Below are positions 1 through 14,300 of a stretch of DNA of 64,000 bases, in pieces (within the stretch, counting starts at the first letter, position 1; every line of letters starts with the position of its first letter). Source of the DNA: Agelaius tricolor (lineage: Eukaryota > Chordata > Aves > Passeriformes > Icteridae); assembly GCA_023055355.1 (NCBI GenBank), contig JALJCS010000001.1, positions 23,001,881 to 23,065,880 of the forward strand, written 5' to 3'. The notes beneath the pieces were generated by a model. The model did not search any database. It saw nothing but the letters and a program-made list of their open reading frames with translations, and was not told the origin of the DNA. The translations under genes and the position numbers were made by a program.

Positions 1-808
1 ACCCGAGCTGCATCAGGAAGTTTTCTCACTCCTGGGCCCTGCCTGGTGGCTGCATAGGAAGAAATCTCAGTGCTCCTGGCAGTTCAGCTCTGCTTTCAGA
101 GATCAGGCCACACTTGGTCCCAAACTCCCTTGGGGTGCAAGGAGCTTGACTCTTCTTTGCTTTGACAGCCTGATTTTCTTCCAAAGGCTGCAGTGACTGC
201 AGTTGAGAGGCATGGGTTTTGAAAATAACATCCCTTCCTGAAAAGAGAGTTTTAAACTTTCTCAGAGAGCCTTAAAACTTCTGCTAGGGTCTCAGGAAGC
301 AAAAGCAGTGGTGTTAGGAGTGAGTGAGTGAATGAATGAATGAACTGAAATGTGCCTTTTCCACCACTGCAGCTCATCTATGCTCAGAGCTGTTGTGCCT
401 AGGACTTGCCCATCACAAGCCTTTGGGGTGAGCAGTGACTCATCCCCCCATTCTGCTGTTTGCACCTCCACATCTGCCCATGTGCTTAGCATGGCACTCC
501 AGTGAGGATATCAGGTTGTTTATTCAGTGAATACATCATTACCAGTGCTTCAAAAGACTCTGGCTGGTCCTGCTCTTAGTGAATGGCATCAGTGGTTTCC
601 TTGCAGCCAGCATGCAGAATGGAAGGAGAGCTTGCTTTTCCACAACCATTTTTCTGAAGTGACCCCCACACCCACTTGAGGCAATGCCTGAGCAGATGCC
701 TAATCTGAAACCTGCTGGTAAAACTGCAGGAGCACCAGTATGTTCAACTTTAAAGAAATTGGATCATCTTATAATAAGTTGAGCACCTTTTACTTCAGAG
801 TCAATAGA
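1..808. other. Non-coding DNA, left edge
   Basis: I see no coding exon, RNA gene or recognisable repeat here. The open frames are short and have no familiar motif. By vertebrate synteny the next gene to the left should be SLC30A1, but none of its coding sequence was recognised anywhere in this window. Confidence 0.5.
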
Positions 809-1412
809 TGTCAGAACCCAGGACATCCCTCTGGCTGTCCTGAGCAGCCAAGACCCCTGCCAGGGGGCTCAGAGACCCTGGCACAGAGCCCAAAATGCCT
901 GTGGTTTTGATTATGACTTGTATGAAGATCAGCAAGCCACAACAGTTTAAGTAGAATGATAGTAAATTTATCACAAGGTGGAAAAGTAGATTTTTTAGGG
1001 TTTTAAGAATGACGGTTCAGGGGGCAAGATGGAGGGATCTGGGCGTGTCCAGCCTTTCTCCTTCTTCTTCTTGGCCTCCATCTTCTGCTGTGATGTTGGC
1101 ACTTCTAGATTGGTTTAGAGTAGAAGCTCACTGTCTAACATAGGTGATAGGTATTGGAAAGTAATTGTAAACATTGTACATGTAGTTTTTAGTATAAAGT
1201 CATAACACCGCCCCAGGGGCAGGCAGAATGCCTGGACTGTCTTGCTGAACGGACCTCGGCAGTACAGGCGAATGAATTTTATAGATAAGGAGCAATAAAC
1301 AACCTTGAGACTGAGAAATGAACAGCTCTGACTCCTTCTTCGACCGCCAGGCTGGGAAAAGAGACTTTTGGACTTTTCTTGGGGTCACTGTGACCAGCAA
1401 GAGGCCCCGAGA
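809..1412 (+). mobile_element. ERV LTR copy 1 (same family as the one at 26.6 kb)
   Basis: The stretch begins TGTCAGAACCCAGGACATCC and matches the element at 26,612-27,234 along almost its whole length in the same orientation. Compared with that copy it lacks a segment of about 20-25 bp near position 930 and diverges at its 3' end near 1,410, so the right boundary is approximate. No target-site duplication was found. No gag, pol or env reading frame adjoins it, so it is a solo LTR or a truncated remnant. Confidence 0.8.
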
Positions 1413-1432
1413 AGAAGGTTCCTTTTTTAAAG

Positions 1433-4400
1433 TTTTCTCATTGCACAGTTGCTAAGAAGAGACTTCTGTGACTCTTACATTTTGTCCTCTTCAAGCTGCC
1501 TGCTAAGTATGTGTTTAAAAACCCAGGTGTGGGTCTGCAGGTTTGTGTGTAGCAGAGCAAGTGGAGTGAGAGCTGGTAATAGAGATCAGCAGGAGAGCTC
1601 GATTTCCTGCTCTTTCCATCACCTCTAAAACAAGGTGCTCCACAGCCATGCAGGGCAATCTGCAGCTCTGAGGCTGCACTCTATCTTTGTCATTTCAATT
1701 TCTTTCTTCTTTTGCTGACTTGAAGGACTAATCCCTTTTCTGTGCCTTGCTGTCGGTCAGTTCCTGCAGCACAGCTCCTGACTGCTGTTGTGCCTGAAGC
1801 ACAGTTTAACCAGTGACAGGAGGTCTTATTCTTCAGCCCCAAACCTGAGAGGACAGCTCAGTGCAGGGAAGCAGCTCCCTAAACAGTTGTGCGTTGAATA
1901 TTTGTGCATCCTCCACCTTCCCTGGACAGGTCCATCATTAAATCACCCCAAGCATGCTGAGAGTGCAGACCCACCTGTGTTCACCCTGGTGCAGGAGAAT
2001 CCCTCATTACAGATTCCAGGACTCCGTGTGTCTGAGGCACGAGGTGAGCACCATGCTGGGCACCTGCTGCGTCCTGGGTGACCTTGCCAAAACATTGTGA
2101 AATAAATAGGGCAGGAGATCTTTCTCCTTTTAATGCCTTTATTAAAAAATCAGCTTGGGTGGGAAGAACCAGCAGGTCATGCTCACACCATCACTGCTCC
2201 CAGAAATGGCAAGGAGAAGGAGGAAAAGTGCAGCTGTGTCTGCTGGTTTGCAGGCAGAGCTGGGGCTTCTATCCTCACAAGAACACCAGGAGATTCCCAT
2301 CTTTTTCCTTTGACATTTGAGGTCCTGTGTCCAGCCAACATCTTTAGGTTAGGATGAGGGGTGAAAAGGGAAAAAGTGGACACTGGATTCTGTTCCTCAT
2401 GTCTAGACATCACTTCAATCCATCAATTCTGTGTTGGCTCGTTGTTTTTAGGGTTTTTGCTAGGTTTGGTGAGGGATTTCCTCATTTGCATGCCAGCCCC
2501 GATGTCCCCTCCTCTTCACCATCCCGGGTGCCATCCTCCGGGAAGCATCAGGGTGCCACTCGACAAAAAGGGGAAATCCCAACCATCAGCAACAGGTAGT
2601 TAACGAAAAACTATTAACAACAGGTGATTACAGCAACAAACAGTTAGAACTCCACCTTGGCAGCAACCGGCCTAATTTGTGAACTCTGCAACCTTTAAAA
2701 AAATGGGCAACTTTTCTACTCATAACACTTGTCCCAGCAGTCACCACACCTTTGGCTGTGTCAAGGGTGCCAGAGCCCCAAGCAGAGCCCTGCTGCATTG
2801 CCTGTGGTAAGGGCAGGCTCAGAGAAGGGGCCCGTCCTTGGCTGCCAGGAATGGTCAGGGCTGTGCTAAGCTCAGGGGCGCTTCCTGCCTTTACAGGGCA
2901 TAATCACCGCCAGGAATCTGGGCCCTCAGTGGGACAGATGGTGCCAATCCTCTGCTGATTGGATAGCTGAGCACATCACCAGTAAGACTTACTGGGCTGT
3001 TATGGGCAATCAGCAGAGACCTCAAGGACTGAGTGTCAGAGGAAATGGAATGATTGCTGCCTCTGCAGCTGGTCCCTCCCACCAGGCTGGAGCAGATGGC
3101 AGGCGAGGACCAGGAGCTCGCCGTATGGTACCTGTTCGGTCACTGGGAAGAAGGCCATTTCTCAGGACACTTGCAGCTTCCATAAAGAATAAATGAACCA
3201 CCCAGTGAGCTGAATAATAGCTCTAATAGCTATGAAATACCCTAAAGAATAAATGTGCAGGTAAATCCTGTCACAAAGGCATCTGAATCAGGATTCTGGA
3301 ACCCATGTGAGAGTTGACCGAAGTGTTTCTGCTGAAAACAGCATTCCTCGATGGTGTGATGATTTCGTTACAGTTGCTATCATAACTCAAAACTGCATTT
3401 ATCTGTCTTTGTCAAGCACCACTATGGTATGAAGGGAGGAAAAAAAATCTGTTGTGTAAGCTCAGTGAACATTTGCTGCAACTAAATCTTTCTTCTTTCC
3501 CTTGTACTATTGCCTCAGCCATTTTTGAGCTGGCCCTGCTACTTTTTATAGTGTCATAGTGCCCATGGGTATCTATCTCCACCTTCCAGCCTCCTTTTGC
3601 TAGCATACAATGAACATCAGTTCAATGCCAAAGATCAGCCCCCTGGAGCCAGTGTGAATTTTTGGCCCCTCTCTGTGTCCCTTTTCAAATCCTCAGAAAA
3701 GCTTTTCAGTAGAGATAATGAATTATTCTGCAAAAGCCAATTCAGTTTCTGGAACGCTGGACTCAGACATCACAGAACTAATCCTCTTGTAGCCCTATCA
3801 CTGAAAACACATTAATGTTTCTTCCCTTAGGCTTCCTTGCATTTCAGCTGCTGGTCCAGGACCAGGTTCATTCTGGCTGAGCTGCATTTCACGAATCATG
3901 ACAAGCCACTTTTTGCAGAGATCATAATCATTCTAATCTTCTATCGTGATGTCCCAAAGCATCAGTAATGTGCTAGATAAATATTTGCAGCAGAAAAGAG
4001 ACCTCCACTCCCTGTGGCTGTGCTGGATTAAAATTTGACTTTCTGTTTTGAGCTCTTCTCCAGTCTAAAGTTTGAGTGCGTGACAGGCACAGATGATTTG
4101 CTCAGAGAAGGGCTGAAATGAGAGTAAAGAGATGGTGAAGGCATCCCAAGCCAGATTCTGCTGTGATGGATGCATGGGTGAGGTTCCATGCTGTGTGAAC
4201 AGGGTGGGGTCAGCACAGCTTGCTGGTTTACCTTACACTGAATATCCAGTCCTTCAGGGCAATAGTGACTGACCTGCAGCCACCAGAAATGTACTTCATC
4301 AAAAGCAAAATATCTGAAAGATTAGAGCACCAGGTCTGCTGTTTGGCCTTCTAGAGTGGGACTCAATCCACCCTGCACACACAGGTGCTCTCTTGCTCAA

Positions 4401-6639
4401 CAGAGCACTGACTGCTGCTGCACTGTTTGCTTTAGCCTGTCTGCTCCTCCACAGTCACCAGACCAGCAACAAGAAGTGAAGAGGGCTTTTTCTCCACCTG
4501 CTCCTTCTGCACAGGGCAGTGCAGCACTCTGTGAAATGAAGGAGCTTCCCAGTCATGCAGGACCCACAGTCCTGGTGGGCACCAGGGTCTGGTCCCAGTG
4601 TAGAGCCTCTCTACACCACATTTCATGTTAGGATGTAGGGCTGGGCTTTGAGGAGGAGCCAGAAACATCCAGAGGCTGGAGAGAAAGATAAGATGGCAAT
4701 CAGACTCTTTGCTTTGAATGTCATAGGTTCTCTTCTGCTAGTATCTCACTCCAGAAGTTACATTTCCCACCAGAATTAGGGCTGTGGGAGCACTTCCCTG
4801 TCAGAAGCACTCAGAGTGTCAGAGAAAGCTGGTCACTGCCTGCAGGAATCTGTCCTTGCAAAATGCAGATGGTGCAAGCTGCCAGGCCGTGACAACATAC
4901 TGTGTGCTCATGTCCCCCTTGCTGACAAGTGATTTTGCTTCAGCAATAAGCAGATGAGAGTGGAGCAGGTTATTTGTTTTGCATTTGAGTTTTTGTCAGT
5001 AATTTTTCCAGGGGAATCTGTCTAGTTCTGCTACCTGCTGCTAAAATGGGTCCTCAGAGAGTGCAGTGCCTGCAGCCTCCCCTCTTCAGGAGATTAGCCT
5101 TGTCCATCAGCTTTCTGTTTTGCCTTCTGCTGGCAATTGAGGCTTGACTACATGAAAGAAATAAGACAGCATTGAATCTTATGGAATATGTTATTTGGGA
5201 TAATTGGGAAAAAGCAGTCTCAGAGCAGAATAAGAATAATATGAATATCCTTGCTGTAGGTGCTCTCAAATGAAAATCTCTTCCCCCCTGTAGGCAAGCT
5301 TTGAGCAGAGACCACTTCACAGTAATAGCAGTGCTCAGGAAAGAAAGGAGGCTTCCATTTTTAACCTATTCCTTTCCATGTTCACTTCCAGACATGGGCT
5401 GAGAAATAACTGGTGTGTTTTAGCACCAGCACCACTTGCAGGCTGTCAGCCCTTGGTAAGCAGAGCTGCAGCATCCACCTCCAAACAGGCAGAGCCATGG
5501 GAGAAGCTGTGCCCACTGCCACAAAGGAGCTCCATCCCCTCTGCTGCACTGAGCTCCAGCCCTGGAAGGTGGCTCAGTCACCTGCCCATCTCCATGTGTG
5601 GATTTTCTCTCCAAACTACAAGGGCTGGCAGTGGGGGGTGAGGAGAGTGATCCTCTCAGAGACTGGAGCAGCAGCAATGTTCACTGGATGCACTTCAAGG
5701 CTTCTTCCTCTCGAAGTCCATGCAGACACCCAGTGAGTGTGATGGGACAGGGACTGCCTTTTCACAGAGAATTAATCAAAAGCAATGTTGAACAGACATG
5801 TTCAGTATTTTTTTTCTCACTTCCATGAGGGAATGGCTTGTCGTTCCTTGATATAAGGGGGTGGACAGCTTTTGCATAAGAAAATAACTTCTTGCTTCTA
5901 CATTTTCTCTACACTGCTTCTGCTCTTGTTCACAGAGCTGCCTGATCTCCCTGTCCTCGCTTTTCCAGCAGCTTCAGTTCCTTTATTTGGACAAATATTC
6001 CCATTTATTAAATTGGTGTTTTCCACACTGGGCATAAGGTACTGAAATCCATCACATTCTGGGGTTTTCTGCTTCATAAGGAAAAAAAAAGGAGAAAAAT
6101 TCCTCAGAAAACTAAGCCTGCACATTCTGAATTTTCATGTTGTGACACTATTCATAGAAAAGAAACAAAATTCTCTGATACAATGGATGCAATTTTCCTG
6201 GCACATCTACTGGGAGGTCATCTTTAATGAAGTTCATATAATTTCTCTTTTGTCCCTTCAAATTCATGCACATAACCCAGGTTCAAATCTTCCTCTGAAT
6301 TTGCAAACAAGTTCTAGCTTCAGCCTGGGAGGATGTGTGTCAAGTGCTTTGGAGGCTGTGTGTACATATGTCTAAAATGGGTGTCCTGGGAGCTATGGTT
6401 GGCCCTGACTGCCTTTGTCCCCAAAAAAGGTAGCACTTAGGGGAACATATTTCTCTGCTTTTCTTGCAGTGCTGTGCATTAATGCCACTACTCAAGCTAA
6501 GAATAGAGAGTCTTCATCTTGATGGCTTTGAAACAGACCAGAACAGCAAATCTTACTAATGTGCAGGCCAGACCCTGCTCTCAGCTGCACAGACTTCTGT
6601 GCAACAATTTAGAAGTTAATGATGCACTAGGGACCCTGT
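1433..6639. other. Non-coding intergenic DNA
   Basis: Nothing here could be assigned to a gene. Open frames on both strands are below about 110 codons, overlap one another and carry no recognisable domain. The 2,460-2,710 stretch has a different base texture that could be an old repeat, but I cannot name it. Confidence 0.45.
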
Positions 6640-7440
6640 GGTGTAGATGAAGCACCATAACAAAGAAATGTTTGTTGAAAAACCACTCTCTGAGCTCTCT
6701 CTGGTTCCTTTATCTCAGCAAGAGGTAATTTCAAATAAGGTCTCACAGGGATGTGCTGTGAGCCCGTCTCTACTGGATATTTTTACTGTTACGTCCAGTG
6801 GTGCTAACTGGAGAATGTATTTATATAATTTTGCTATGACCTCCTTGCCTGAAAGGACTGAAGGACTCACCTGGAGTGAGGGCCTGGGTTAAAGATGATT
6901 TGGACTAACAGGGAAAATGGCCCAGAATGAAATTCAGTGATGATGAAGGTGAAATTATATATTTAGGAATGTACAACTACACAAGTGGCACAAGTACTGC
7001 AAACTAAGAACAAGGGGTCAGAGCAGGTCATGGGATAAATCCAAGTCCCAGGTATTCTACTGGGGCACTTGTTCTCCCCATCTACTTGGTACAAGGTGAG
7101 AGCAAATCAGGTTAATCTGTGTGAAGGAGAATTTATGTTAGATGAGAAGAAAAATGTTACCATGGAACTTGTGGCTGGTAACCAAGGGGGGCCACAGGAT
7201 CCCTGCCACTGCATTCAGGAATAGATTAGATGGAGAACTGTCAGGGAAGGCTTCATGCTGTGCTTCATGCTGTCCCAACACTGATGGTGGCTGGGGTGAC
7301 CTCCCAGCCCCTGCAGCAGCAGCCACATCTGCCTTGCAGCTTCTCCAGCAAAGTCCTTTCCCCCTGGTGTTTGGGCCAGCCAATGGTCCAAGCTGAGGAG
7401 GGGGAGCACTGATGTGGTGGCACTGCTCACACTGCTGCTT
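6640..7440 (+). mobile_element. Old, degraded CR1-type LINE fragment
   Basis: Around 6,740-6,800 a frame reads KVSQGCAVSPSLLDIF, resembling the reverse-transcriptase block of CR1 elements. At about 6,925-6,990 the DNA resembles the later CR1 segment that reads as a MKF...LG-like peptide. The 7,200-7,300 part resembles a CR1 3' end. Frames are broken and divergence is high, which suggests an insertion older than songbirds. The assignment rests on remembered CR1 patterns, and the ends are approximate. Confidence 0.5.
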
Positions 7441-10400
7441 TGAGAAAATGATTTAAGAGGATTAGATTTTTAAGAATTTATGTACATTTTGAATAGATCC
7501 CTCTCTGCAAAAAAACCCCAGATTAATTCAAAAAGTTGTCAAGTCACATAGAGGACATATACTGTAAAATCTATATAATCCAGACACTTGATTCCTAAAA
7601 AATAAAAACAGTATTTGAAATGACAAGTCAGGAAAATCTTGCTTTTCTGGGTCTCTGTTAGATTTCTTGTCCCTCTGCTTCTTCCACACAAAGGACCCTC
7701 TCCCCTGTCCATATATTCCTTCCTTGCTTGATTTGCTGTATTGGGAAGAAGATAAAAACAGTGTGGTCAAAGAGACAGTAAAAACCCAAACCAAACCAAC
7801 CAACTAACCAACCAACCAAACAAACAAACAAAAAAACAACAAAACCAAAAATAAACAAACAAACAAAAAACCAACAAACTATAAGAAGAGGCAAAACTAT
7901 TGGAAGAGGCAAAGCTAAGTGTGATAGCACTGCAGTAAGTAAGGAAACACCATTTAAATTGGACATTATCCATGCAGTTTGCATTTGAGCATAGCCAAAT
8001 AGATCTTGGTAAGTGCAGCCCAGCTCTGCTCCATTTACACATCCCCCTTTTCCAAAAGGAACAAAGGTAGTTGCTGTAACACTCAGGAGAGGAAAGGGGA
8101 GAAAACCAGATTGATTTAATGGTACACTTTCTGTAATTTCTTTACTATTTTTGGTTTTACTCTCTGAGGGAGGCAGGGAATGAAAGGCTTTAAAGCAGCT
8201 GCTTAGCACTGGTGGATAAAAGCTGGGGAAATGCACACCTTGTGTGTGCAGAGAGGTGGCAGGAACCTGTGCAGAGTATTCATCATGCTGCTCCTTCACT
8301 TCCCAGCAGACCAAGCCCCTTCCTCTACACTGTGCACTGCACTCATCATTTCCCTGTGTCCTGAAAATGCCAAGCCATTATCGGGCTGCTCTCCTTTCTT
8401 TTGAAAATCTAGATGCTTTAAACTTCACTTTTCAGAAACAGGTGGTTGGAAAAGTTGTCAGCCTCTGAGATGCAGTTAATCTTTGGACAAATATACTTTC
8501 AATGGTGCACTGTTGTCTAGCAACTATACTATAAACAGCCCTCCATTTGTCTCCTGTGGGTAATCACTGATTTCTTGGGGATTAAAGCTTAAGTAACACT
8601 CCAATCTAGGTGCATGCAGCAGACCACAGCGTATTACAGCAGATTATGCAGCTTGCTTAACCATTTAGAATCACAACAGAAAACAGACAGCTGCTATGAT
8701 AGGAAAATGAGCACTAGCCTGTCAAGTAATTAATATTTTGAGTTAAGTTGTGGAACATTCCACTGGCAGGCCCAAAACAGTTCCTGTCATACAGAAGGGT
8801 GGGGTGTCAGATAAGGATCGTATCAGAACATCCCATCTAGGCTGAGCCTGGGTTATTTCAGATCTGTCTGGGTGGCTCTCTTGGTGCAGAGAACAGCCTC
8901 TGCCTGATCTCCTGCATCGGCTGCCTCATGCTGCACGGAGGAATTTCACCTTCCAGGGCTGAGCAGGACCGTGCTTCAGGGAGGCTCTGCAGCTCCCTGG
9001 TGGGCACTGAAGCTGGGGACTGCTTGAACACTCTCTGTGTGTTGTGAATACAATCCACCAGATGCATCTGCTTCTGTAGATCACCTTCTGCTTAAGAGAC
9101 TGAGCCGTGCTTGTTCAATCACTGCATTTAGCACCTGCTCCAGCAGAGTTCCCTGCCCTGGCTGCTGATAGTGCCGGGGTAATACCGGGGAATGAATGAG
9201 TGCTGTGCCTTCAGGAAAGGGCAGTCGTTTGCTTGGATTTACATCACATCTAAATAATTTGACTAAATAAATAAAAATTACAGAGTTAGAATAAGTCTCA
9301 GCATTTTTGGGATTGGAGTTTCTACTGTTGACCTCCCACACTGCAAGAAATACATGTCTGTGCGTGGGTAATGCTACATAGCTTTTGGAGAATGGGCGTT
9401 TAATTGAAGGAATTATGTTCAAGATATTTAAGATTCACCTTAAGAATTCACATTTTGAAGAGAGCAAGTTTGATAAAATCTGGAAAAACAAATGCCACTG
9501 TCCCCTTGTGATGCTTTTTTAATGGCTTGTTAGGGACCCACAAGGAGCAACTCAGGTGTCCCCTTGTCCCTGCAGCACTCAGGCTCTCCAGGCTTTAGAC
9601 ATGAAGTCAGGAGGCAGCAGAGGCAGCACTCTCACTCAGCCTGACCAAAACACTGTGTGCAGGAAAGGATAAATTGTTGTGCCTGCCCTCTGCTTTCCAG
9701 CCCTCCGAGCCAGAGCCTCTTGCAGCCTCTGCAGCAGCAGAGCCCTCCATGGAGGCCCAAGAGGTGAACGTGGATGGAGAGCAGGAACAGCCTGGCCAAA
9801 GGGAAAATCCTCTCCAGGGCCAAGCCAGTGGGAGGGCTGCAGTGTGCCAGCTTTTGCTCCCAGCTGTGCCAAGAGGTATTTGAGGCTCATGGCCAGTGTT
9901 GGAGTGCCCAGCAGGTCAGTGGAGCAGTGCAAACAGCACCCCAAATGCTGGGTTGAAACTCACTTAGATGCAAGTGCTTCCCATGTGCTGTGTGGGTGAC
10001 CCTGGAGAGAGTCCATGGATATAAATGGCATCTCAGAAAATGTGGGCTTAATTCAAATGCCCACAGGGTGCCCCTCCCTGAAACACCACCATTTCAGAAA
10101 CTTTCATTCTTAAGCAGTTGTTGGCAACAAGGAAGGGCTGGTCCTACTTCCCCCAGCTGTGGAACGTAGGCTTTAAGGTTTCAGGGTGTAATGACAGGGA
10201 GATTTTGTACCCTGCATCTTTTCCTAAGTGTTTAAAAGAAGCATCTCTTTAACACTAAGCATCTCTTAGACCCAAGCAGGAACAGAGGCACAGTCCAGAG
10301 CTCTGTCTGTCCCAGAGTGGGAGGAGTTGGCTTTCTCTGGGAGCCTCTACACAAACAGTGTGATCCCACTGGGACTCGCTGAGTTTTCAGTTCTTGCCTC

Positions 10401-13400
10401 CAGACAACCTTACTACTGTTTTGTCCTTCACTCTCAAATCCCCAAAGTTGTTACTGAGGTGTCCTTGTCCTTTTTTCTTCCTACCACTCTCTCCTGAAGG
10501 GGATGCATGTGTAAAAGTTTGTGTTTCTTGCACAACAAGAAGTTTGAGGTTTCAGTGATACAGTGTGGTCACACACTGAATGGAGCAATTAATTAATTCC
10601 CTCCATATTTGTGTTCAGAGAAATGATGGCATTATCATTACACTCCCCCTCCCCCCTCTTTGTAAATTCCTTTCCAAATCAGATTAAATCCCTCCTTCCC
10701 CTGCACTGATTTCATTTGACTCTGGAACTCAAACAGAGCATGGACAAAGTCTTGGTCCTGTCGAATTTAATGGCAAAACTCCTGTTGTACTGAATTTTGA
10801 ACAGTGAAAAATTCACTTTTGAATGAAAGAGGACAAATAATTTGAAGCCTCTTGGGGCTAATGAAAATCTGTCAATTGCTGTCAGCTGGATTTGAATCAG
10901 TGTAAGATAAAATAACACATATTTTGGTAAGACAGAGACAAAACCCCTTCAAATATTTTGTGAAAGTGGTTAAATGTCTAGTACTGGAGAAATTTTCATC
11001 ACATAATGAAAATTAATGTTTAAGAAATTATTACCCCTGCAAAGGTGGTATCATGCCCTGTGTCAGCATTTGAGATGTGGTCATTTTAAAAGCCAAGAAC
11101 CTTGGCAATGCCCTTTGGAGATTATTGTTTGTTAAGAGTGTACATCAGGAATCAAGCCATCACAGAGAGTGCAATTAAGTGCATAATCACAGATATTTTT
11201 GACATCTGTCTACTTACAGGCTCCATGGCATTTTTTTGCATCTCTCTCCCTTGTGTCTTCAATTAATTTATCATGACCATCTGTGTTGTATTTTTTGCTG
11301 CTCAGCTTGCCTTACTACATCTGTTTTTTGGCTGAGTATTTCATGACACTTCATCATTTTCAGTCAGAGCTAAAAGAACACAATTTGCAGTTACTCAGTT
11401 AAGTTGCTTGGTTAAGAAAATCAGCAATTAAACAGAGCACTACACTACTATGAAATGACTCTTAGGTGGTGAACAGAAAGGCAAGAAAGAAGCAAGAGCA
11501 GTTTAAAAGCTGCAGCTCAGGTTTTGTGGTTCTGCACAGAGTTAAAACCATCAAGGGTTCTACATCTGCTCTGGGCTCACTGTGCACAGAGAGCAGGGAC
11601 ATGCCATGGCAGGGGGAGTGTTTGTTACTGTGCTCTGGGGGGTCTCCAGGAGGGTGTAAGGGGTTTGCTTATGCCTGATTTTCTGTTCTTAAATGTCTTC
11701 CTTTGCTCTAGTTAATACTAATTTTAAACAATCTTTTCTCACTCCTGGCATTGTAACACCCTGTGATTCTCTTTTGTAGGGCTTCAGGATTCTAGGTTAT
11801 AATAAACCATAGCAATCATCTTCTCCTAAAAAAGGGAAGGAGAGCAAAAAAACCAGCATCAGAGCCTACTCAGATACAACAAGGGGTCTGTCACTCAGGA
11901 GCTTGTAGAAGGTGACAGTAGAAAGGCTGTTCACTTCAGTCACAGCTCTCCCTGCAATAGTTCTATGGTAAGTTTATCCCAGAGTCCTGGATAAAGTACA
12001 GCCTGCTCTGAATAGTTCTGACTTTTCCTGAGAAAGGAAATGCCGTGCCCATGGTCCAGCTGTGCTCTGGAGCACCATATCTAAGCATGTGTCCTTTGCT
12101 GGCCCAGGACACTCCTTTCTCTCCTTTCTGAGCTGATTGTTTCACCCTCCTGGGCCAGTGGTCCCTGCCAGTGCACCTCCACAGCACAGATATCAAAGCC
12201 AAGCCTTTCAGCCCTTTTGGGCACAGGCAGCAACCCAAGGACCCAGCCACAACCTGTGGAAGGAGAAAGGGGGCAGGGAGAGGGGATATGTGAAAGAAAT
12301 ATGTGCTGGAAAAGACATGGCAACATCAGCAGTTATTCTTAAATGGGCCTCAGCCTTGCAAAGCCTGGGGACTGCTGCTGGAGACTGAATGAACTTTCTC
12401 TTGTTTTGCTCATGATACACTTCTGTGTGGGTGGGCTAACTGGATTTGAAGTAAATAGCACGAAGATCTTTCCAGTAAATGAAAAACTGTTTTGCTGAGA
12501 GAAAACAAGCACTAAAAAAAACCCAAAAACCCAAAAACAAAAACTAAAACCAAACCAAACAAGGTATATTACTCTGATTACTCTGAAAGTGGCACTTTTC
12601 TAGGGAAGATTGTAAGTCTGTGAAAAAGCAGAGTTCCCTCTGTGAGCCCCATTATATTAACTAGCATGCTTCAGCAGCTCAGACAAAAGCCAGCAGGCCA
12701 AATACAACCCTACTATATTAAATTTGCTTTCTGTCAGTGACTGAGAGAGATTATTTGCTTGTGGTTGGAGCCATGCAGAAGACAGCAGCAATATGATTGC
12801 TACTGCTTGGAGAAGTCCATCCTCAGTGGCATTGTCAGAGATCCATGACTTTGACACCAAAATACGAAGGCTCTGCAGGCAGCACCTGCAGTGTTAGCAG
12901 TGTGCTCAGGTGAGCCAGGGCAGCATCTGACAAATGGTGAGAAACAGCAGGCCCAAGTGCACTGCACCACACACTGTTCAAATGCACTACAAATTGCAGT
13001 ATGGTGAAACCTGACTGTCTTGGAGTGTCCTGGGAAATGTACCACTGGATAAATCTTCCCTCCATCTATGGTACCAGAGAATTGCTACCAAGCAACTGAT
13101 GATCTGAGTGCTGACTGATCTGCTAAGTCCTGTCAGTACAACAGTGAAAGAATCCTTGGTTTCAGCTGCTAAATAAGGTATGGGAGAGATGAATGATTTT
13201 TCAGTTGTGAGGCTTATATATCTATTTGCAAGGAAATGTTCCCAGAGATATTCCCCAGTCATCAGTGTCTCTGATTCATGACAAGAACTTCCAGGAATTC
13301 ACTGTGTTGAAAAGATAACCTGGAAAATATACCTGAAAACGAAGCATTTTCAAGGGGGTTTTCTTCTGCATTAGTCAGAGTTGATGAGTTTTGAAATAGG

Positions 13401-14069
13401 TTTTAATGTATGAAAATATAATGGTCTTTATTCGTGTAAGATGACTTTTCACTCAAACTCAACAATCCATTTAGAGCAGAGCATACCCAGGATGTTATAA
13501 ACCTCCACAAACTGGGCTGGCATTGAGGCTCAGGACAGACAAGTCATCCTCCAGAGATAATTAGCACAGAAAAATGCTTCCCATCTCTTTGTTAGTCCAG
13601 TTGTATTTTTTGATCTAATAATAAACTAAACTTTAAAACCCCCCATCCTCATACATTTTAATTTAGACTGCACTGGGAATCCTGTAATCTTTAATGTTTT
13701 CAGCTGGTCTGTTTTGGTTTATGTGTGTGCTGGCACACATACATGGTCTGGAACACCTCTGTCCTCTGCCTGTGCAAGTGCTGCATGAACACAACAACTT
13801 GGGCCATAATTTATGAAAGCTTTTCAGTGGGGGCCTGCATGACTTCACACGCATGCTCAGGTTGCAGGTGTCATTGAGTGCTGTCACCTGTCCCTGTGCT
13901 GTCCCTACCCAAGGCTGTAGCTCTGCAGCCCTCTGACACAGCCTGGCTCTCCTGGGATTTGGGGGGGGTTTGGCCAATGATACTGGGGATGGTTTTGCAC
14001 ATTTTTGCACTGTGGGAAGAGGCTGGGTGAGGAACTGTGGGCTCACAGAGGACACTGTGGCCGTGTGTG
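7441..14069. other. Non-coding intergenic DNA with one simple repeat
   Basis: No gene was recognised. The longest open frame (7,658-8,314, minus) runs through the A/C-rich simple repeat at 7,780-7,880 and is low complexity. A second A/C-rich tract lies at about 12,515-12,560. The rest looks like unique intergenic sequence. Confidence 0.45.
7780..7880. repeat. Simple repeat, (CCAA)n grading into (CAAA)n
   Basis: About 100 bp consist almost only of A and C on the plus strand, with CCAA units followed by CAAA units. Read on the minus strand it gives a Phe/Val/Cys/Leu/Trp-rich artificial peptide that accounts for the long open frame there. Confidence 0.85.
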
Positions 14070-14300
14070 TGACTGGGACCATCTAGTCCAGCCCCCTGCA
14101 ATGAGCGGGGACATCTTCAGGTAGGTCAGGCTGCTCAGAGCACTGTCCAGCCTGCCCTTGAATGCTTCCAGGGATGGGATATCCACCTCCACACTGGGCA
14201 ACCTGGGCCAGTTTCACCACCCTTGTAAAAACCTTCCTCCTCCTCTTCTCCTCCATGCCCTCCAAACCCAGCGCAACCCTTGTGGCTTCTGTGGCTGAAG
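14070..14300 (-). mobile_element. CR1 LINE 3' fragment
   Basis: The plus strand reads like the complement of a chicken-type CR1 3' end, including CATCTAGTCCAGCCCCCTGC, then the CCAGGGATGGGATATCCACC block and a GGGCAACCTGGGCCAGT block. This orientation means the LINE lies on the minus strand. A short (TTCTG)n run follows at about 14,303-14,330, just before the CpG island. Confidence 0.85.

Noticed and set aside
7658..8314. 218-codon minus-strand open frame with a hydrophobic Phe/Val/Cys/Leu stretch resembling membrane segments
   Set aside because: The hydrophobic part is the translation of the (CCAA)n/(CAAA)n simple repeat. The remainder has no family resemblance.
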